64,000 nucleotides of DNA, from the NCBI GenBank assembly GCA_036873755.1, contig JAVTVY010025216.1, positions 1 through 64,000 of the forward strand. The letters run 5' to 3'. The notes under the pieces are model-generated. The model saw nothing but the letters and a program-made list of their open reading frames with translations, was not told the origin of the DNA and did no database searches. Source of the stretch: Hanleya hanleyi (Eukaryota; Mollusca; Polyplacophora; Lepidopleurida; Hanleyidae). Positions 24,101 through 30,100 of this stretch are shown here, piece after piece (position 1 is the first letter of the stretch; each line of letters starts with the position of its first letter). A program made the position numbers and the translations under genes.

Positions 24101-27100
24101 AGAAACTTAGAAACAACTATCTTCTTAGACTCAAGTACAATTCCATCTGCTACCAATATATGAACAGTATACTTAACTTCTTTGGACTTGAAAGCTCATT
24201 TCTATCAATTCAGTTGGATGCCTAGTTGTTATGTGCTTTGATCATGTGTTCCCCAAGCTCTCTTTGTCTCACCGGAAAAAGTGTATGTCACAAATTATAA
24301 ATACGCACGGAGACCACTAAAAACAAGTCTTCTGTGGATTTGGAATAATATTTCACTCTCGCTCGTAATACCAAAGGGTGAACGGAGAAACGAAACCGAC
24401 TGAAGGGTGTGTTAAATATCGTTCTCGTGGAACATTCGTAGTCATCGTAGATTACTTACATGAGATGTTGTTGCATAAACATCGGTATGTTGGGTATCGG
24501 GACTGTATCGGGACTGTCGGCAGATTCGATAATCGATGGGGAAGTATGCGTGTTGAAAGTTGATGGCGAGAAATAATCTTCAACCTCATGGACTGTTTTC
24601 CAATATTTTCCAAATGCTGGACACTTTTGTCGCTGTTTGCCGTCTTTACATTACGTGGTACCACATGTGTTACCACATCATCTCATCTCTATTGTGTTCA
24701 AATGAACAGTCGCAAACAAAGCGTGACTGAGATGCATTATTCTCTAGAAAACGACTTAGGAATACCATAAATGAAAAGTGGTAAGAGCATGTCCGTTGCA
24801 AGAAATAAACTTTTTTAGTTTCATTTGGAATTAGTGCTGTCGAACCAGAAGCGCCTTTTGATTATTGATGTGGAAATTCTTTTGTGGACGAAGGCTGAAT
24901 ACTGAATGTAGGGTCCGTCGGCAAGTAACAGACAAACTTCCACACATGGACCAGCTGGGCTCGTACCCGGACCGGTTCAGTGGTGTGAGGCTAGCGATCA
25001 CCCGTGAAGCGCCTTAGACCAATCGGCCATCGAGGGTCCTCTTAAAGAAATGAACCTCTGAGCTATACTCTACGTACATATATTTAATGCACAAGCTTTC
25101 CACTCTCATGCCGAAGCCTTTATCGAATGATCTCTAGAATTTCATAAAATTGCCATTAAATATACAGAATTTCAATAGTTTATCCTTTTCATGGATGACT
25201 GAATGACATTTTTTATATGCAAGTGCCGTTTAAGATATAGAGAGGGCCAATATTACCTTTCGCATGCATTCGTGTTGAATTCCAAAGACGGGCCAAGGTC
25301 TTGGACCCTTCACCCCCATACTAGGGAAAACGCCGAAATGCCAGGTCATGTAACTAGAACGAAGAATGTGAAACACCAAAAATTATATAGTAGCTGGTAA
25401 TATTACCCGAGACACGAAGACGACATAAGAAAAGAAAACGGAAAATCAATTATCTCAAACCTAGGCGGACCTTCCGCATATACAAAGCATGCAATTTTAC
25501 CCGGATTAAGTTCATTTTAATAAAACAAAAGGTTTTTGACAGTTCACATGGACACTTCGGGATGACCCATACAACAATAGTGCTACCCGAACCCATTGTT
25601 CAGGATTAATGGCAATTAGACCATACTGATGCTAACACAAATTGAATACTATTGCAATGATACACGAAAGCAAGTGTATGGGACATATAAATGGAACCTG
25701 AAATCATCCGACCGGAAGTGATCAATTCAGTCAATGGGCCGTGGACATGCCGTGGGATCCGATCCAACAAGGCAATCGAAATCTCATTGTAATATAATCA
25801 ATCGCACTCAGAGACCGACAATTTTAATACGTAGACTAGATACAGGGCTGCCGTCTGCTGAAATGAATGTCTGACTCGTTGGACGAGATATTCCTTCTCA
25901 TAAGCGATATTAGGGCCTGATCCTTTCGCAGGCATTTTGAATTTACGGCAAATTGTTGTAGAAAATTCACCACTACTTTTAGCCTACAAACAACTACGTG
26001 TGCAGTACATGTGGACCACGTGCTTACACAGAGCGGGATGTAACCGACGACTACCAAGGCGTCGAATTATGTATAGACATTTCCAATAAGAACAACAGGT
26101 GGCATCCCCCCCCCCCCCCTCCCCACCCCCCAAATGATTGGGGTGATTAAACTCGTATGATTTCCGGCCTGTCACCATTAGCTTTTTCCATCAATTTACA
26201 GCGTTAACTGCACAGATTACTCTCTCTGTAATAGTAATAAATAGCTCATAATTATTTTAACTTACGTGAGAGTCGATATCTCACTACCACGATAGCATGA
26301 CTCCCTGTTGAGATTGAATCCATCCACCCCAGTGGGGCATAATAATACCCCAGTCACCAGTCAGATTTTCGAACAGGATTCTCGCCCGAGCGCGCACGTC
26401 GAAAATGACATCATAAATTATTAAATGCGGTTTATTTCATCACGCGATACTTGGGTTCTATGCCAATAGTGAGGTTGCAATAATTGTCAAAGAGCGCCCA
26501 TGTTGGGGTAATCCACAGGGGATGTATTTTGTTCGGCCCTCAATTATACGGATTAACAAGGACCAAACAAAAGACCCCGATGTGGATTGCCCCGACATGG
26601 GCGTCTTATGACTTATAGCTTATAGCCATACCAGTGTGGACATGTACGAGACAATCGTGTGTTTACGAACGACGCGTATCTCATGGGAATTTCTTCTCGA
26701 TCTATGTAATTGCTCAAATCGCTTCCCGTCTTTCCAATGACGTCGAACAGACTGCGATAGGCTGGAGTATAGTTAGAATTTGCAGGATATGAAGCACCTT
26801 TTGGATGGAAAAGTCAGCCTGTTGCGTTTTCGCCATCAATATACATCGACATACTGGTGAGCTGCAATGGCGGAAGTTGAAGGGGTTGGTCTTATAGTCT
26901 CCGTTCCTCGCTTTAAATGTGACGAATCCAATTATCAGTCTGGAAGAAGATATGGATTGAAAACTATTCCAATTATACATAACCTGTCCGTTTGGCATGG
27001 TAGACATCTGCACCTCTCCCCAAATGAACGGGTATCTCGTGGTAGTTTCTAGTAGAGATTGAGTGTGACCCAATATAATGTCGGGATTCACTCGAACTTT

Positions 27101-30100
27101 CAACAGTTTGAAGTAAATATCCTCTACAACGAGTTTATAACCTGGGTATTCATCGGCTGACATGAAGATAAACTGTGGTGGGGCTCAGTACAATTTCACG
27201 CTCACGTCAATGATGTTGAGTAGGTAGCGATATTGATGGGGTACATGTTGTAAAATTGGACCTTCCATTTCAAATGTGCTACTCTTGGTGATTTCAAGAT
27301 ATCTAACCAATAAACCCGCCAACTGTCCCGAATCTGGATCGCCTGTAGCTAGAGGATCCCCATCATCGTTAGCGTATGATTGCGTTGAAAGTTGCTTCTT
27401 TTTCATCTGTCCTCCAAATTTCACCATTGTTTGAATATAGGCTTTGTATGGAATGTTCCCTGTGTTGAAAGTTATTAGCTTCCCAAACATCTACTTGCGA
27501 CCACATCGATTATAATAATAACTGTCCGGGACCGCATTTGTCTTTTTCTATGAGAAGGGTTCCATCCTTTCGCATCGCTTTGGCTTTAACGTATTGCCTA
27601 CTGCATCTAAGGTCTGTATATTCCATAGCTTGGCCGGAACATGACAACTCTACCGTGTCATTATCTGTGGTTTGTGAAGATGGTCTATCCTCTGCGCTCC
27701 ACAGTCGTCTGTTTCGGGAGAAGGGAAATGAGAGTTAAGTCCCTGCGTAGAGTTTTCGTAAATTCTGATAATTTATCGAAGTTTGATCGATAAAGGTTGA
27801 GTGAGGAATGAAGCCGCTTCAACTCGTTCAGTATTTATATATACATTTCGAGATACCTGAAATCTATAAGAGTTGTCGGAATTTAGCGCGGTGACGAATA
27901 GGCACTGGATATCGTTTTCTGGACAATTCCTCCAACTTCAACAGTAGAAGTGCTCTCAAATCCCCTAAATAGGATTCGCCGAATATGCTGGAATATAGTT
28001 GGAGTTGGCTTCCGTGTGATGAGGGTTTGATACTGCGACTGTTTGCGACAGAGCATCCTCGGTGATCCAATTAAAATGAATGAATGAAATCAACCTTGAA
28101 TTGATGGGGATACAACTGGATAATCGAATATTAGTCGCATATCATCATGGTTTCTACAGAATAAAATATTGATCTGATAAATCAAGCCATACTAGATGAG
28201 TTTTACATATACCGTTCACTTGCGACAAAGTGAAACGAGCCACATGAGTGGCCTTTATCTGCTGACAAATATTTTTACCAGGTTCTTGGCACAAGATCTT
28301 GAATCAACCACATGTATATGGAAACCCAAGCATCTGTTTTCGAATTAATCATTTGTAAGGAGTGAGAGGTTTTTTTAACTCTAAGTATCACGTGGTGTAA
28401 ACAGCAGGATGTTTGCTTTAGATGTAAGGTGAATCATTCACTTAGTCACCTCCGGTGATGACGTCACGTATACTCTATACCCTACTCCTTGCTCATGCGC
28501 AAAGACGGCGTAAAGTCAGCGCTCTGGCAGCGCAAAGTTGAGGTAAAGGCGACGCAATGGCGGCGCTCTGGTAGCGTAATGGCGTCACCTATAATCTGCT
28601 CTTTCCTCGTGTGACAACGGAGATGTCTTTTTCCACTATTCATGCCGTACTCACTGTGGTATACATTGAAGTGCTGAAGGATATACATCCATCCATATGG
28701 AGAATTGTTGGTTGTTCAATTCTTACAATGATTCTAGATGATTCTGGGATACATCTCTACAAGTGATTACAGATTCGACAGAATATCTAACTATATAGTC
28801 TGCCAGAGTGGGATAGTGTCGGAATTACAACACATATAAGGGATATGCGATATCGATATGACAAGTAAAATTCTTCTGTTTTATAAATACCGTACTGTAT
28901 TACTGCAGAAGAATACAATGTTCCGACAAATTTAATTATTTTCTTATGACTCTATAATGTCCAGGTCACACATGCTGCTGAGCCAGAAGAAACCCGCGTT
29001 TGATCCTGACACCGAAATTAAATAAAGCGATGGAAGAATAGAATTATTATAAACAAGAGCCCAAAGGGCTTCGATATACGCCCGTATATCTGGAATTACA
29101 TTGGTCCAATTTCAAGGTTGTTTAATAGCCTTGATTCCAATTGGTAGCTAGCAATCCAGAGAAAGGTCTACAATTTTGTGCTTCTGAGAATGTAACATAC
29201 ATGTATATCACATCTTAGATTGAATGATAAACTAAAATGAGCTTAACTCTTGGTAACTAGTTGACCTTGAAGCAAGAGCCGAGAGCTCACATATGCCACA
29301 CTGAAATCGACAATAGTCAAACACAAGAAAATAGTAGTTTTCCTGCAAATGGATTCCTTTCAGGCGAGAGAATTTTTCATGAAGGAAGAAGAGAATGATG
29401 AAGTAAACTTTTGTTCTTGAGTTAATAAACAGGTATGAAGTTCATAAAGGACCCCTCTCCCCGTTAAATTAGTAAATGTATGGTTTTTATTTCACAACAG
29501 TTTAACTAAATGTAGCTGTTACAACCATGGGAGACAACTCCAAAGGACAAATGTTATATACATGTTTGGAAGAGAACTCTAACCTAACACATATAGTCAG
29601 CTAAACTTGATTCAGTTTTGGGGGACTGTGACCTTGACCTTTGACAAATTGATCTCAAAATGTATGGCTCCTCTTTGCCATGCGAGTAAAGTATACTCAA
29701 AGTTTGGTACCAACCCATACCTTGAAACCAGAGATATCGCATGGACAACAAATGTTAATGGATGAATGGACAGAATGCAACATCGCATTACACGACCTTG
29801 TCTTCGACAGGCATATAAAAATGTGACTTTTAATGATTCTTGATTTTGGGGTCACAGTGACCTTGACCTTTGACCCACATTTTGGTGTGCAACACATCAT
29901 GTCCCTCTAATGCATCTACTGGCAGAAAAAAAGTTATTTTTAATGATTTCCTGATTTTGGGGTCACAGTGACCTTGACCTTTGACCTTGACCTAAATTTT
30001 GGTACTACATGACACATCGACTTCCCTCAAAGTATCAATGGACAGAAAAAAAAATCATGATTTTTATGAATTTCATGATTTTAGGGGTCACAGTGACCTT

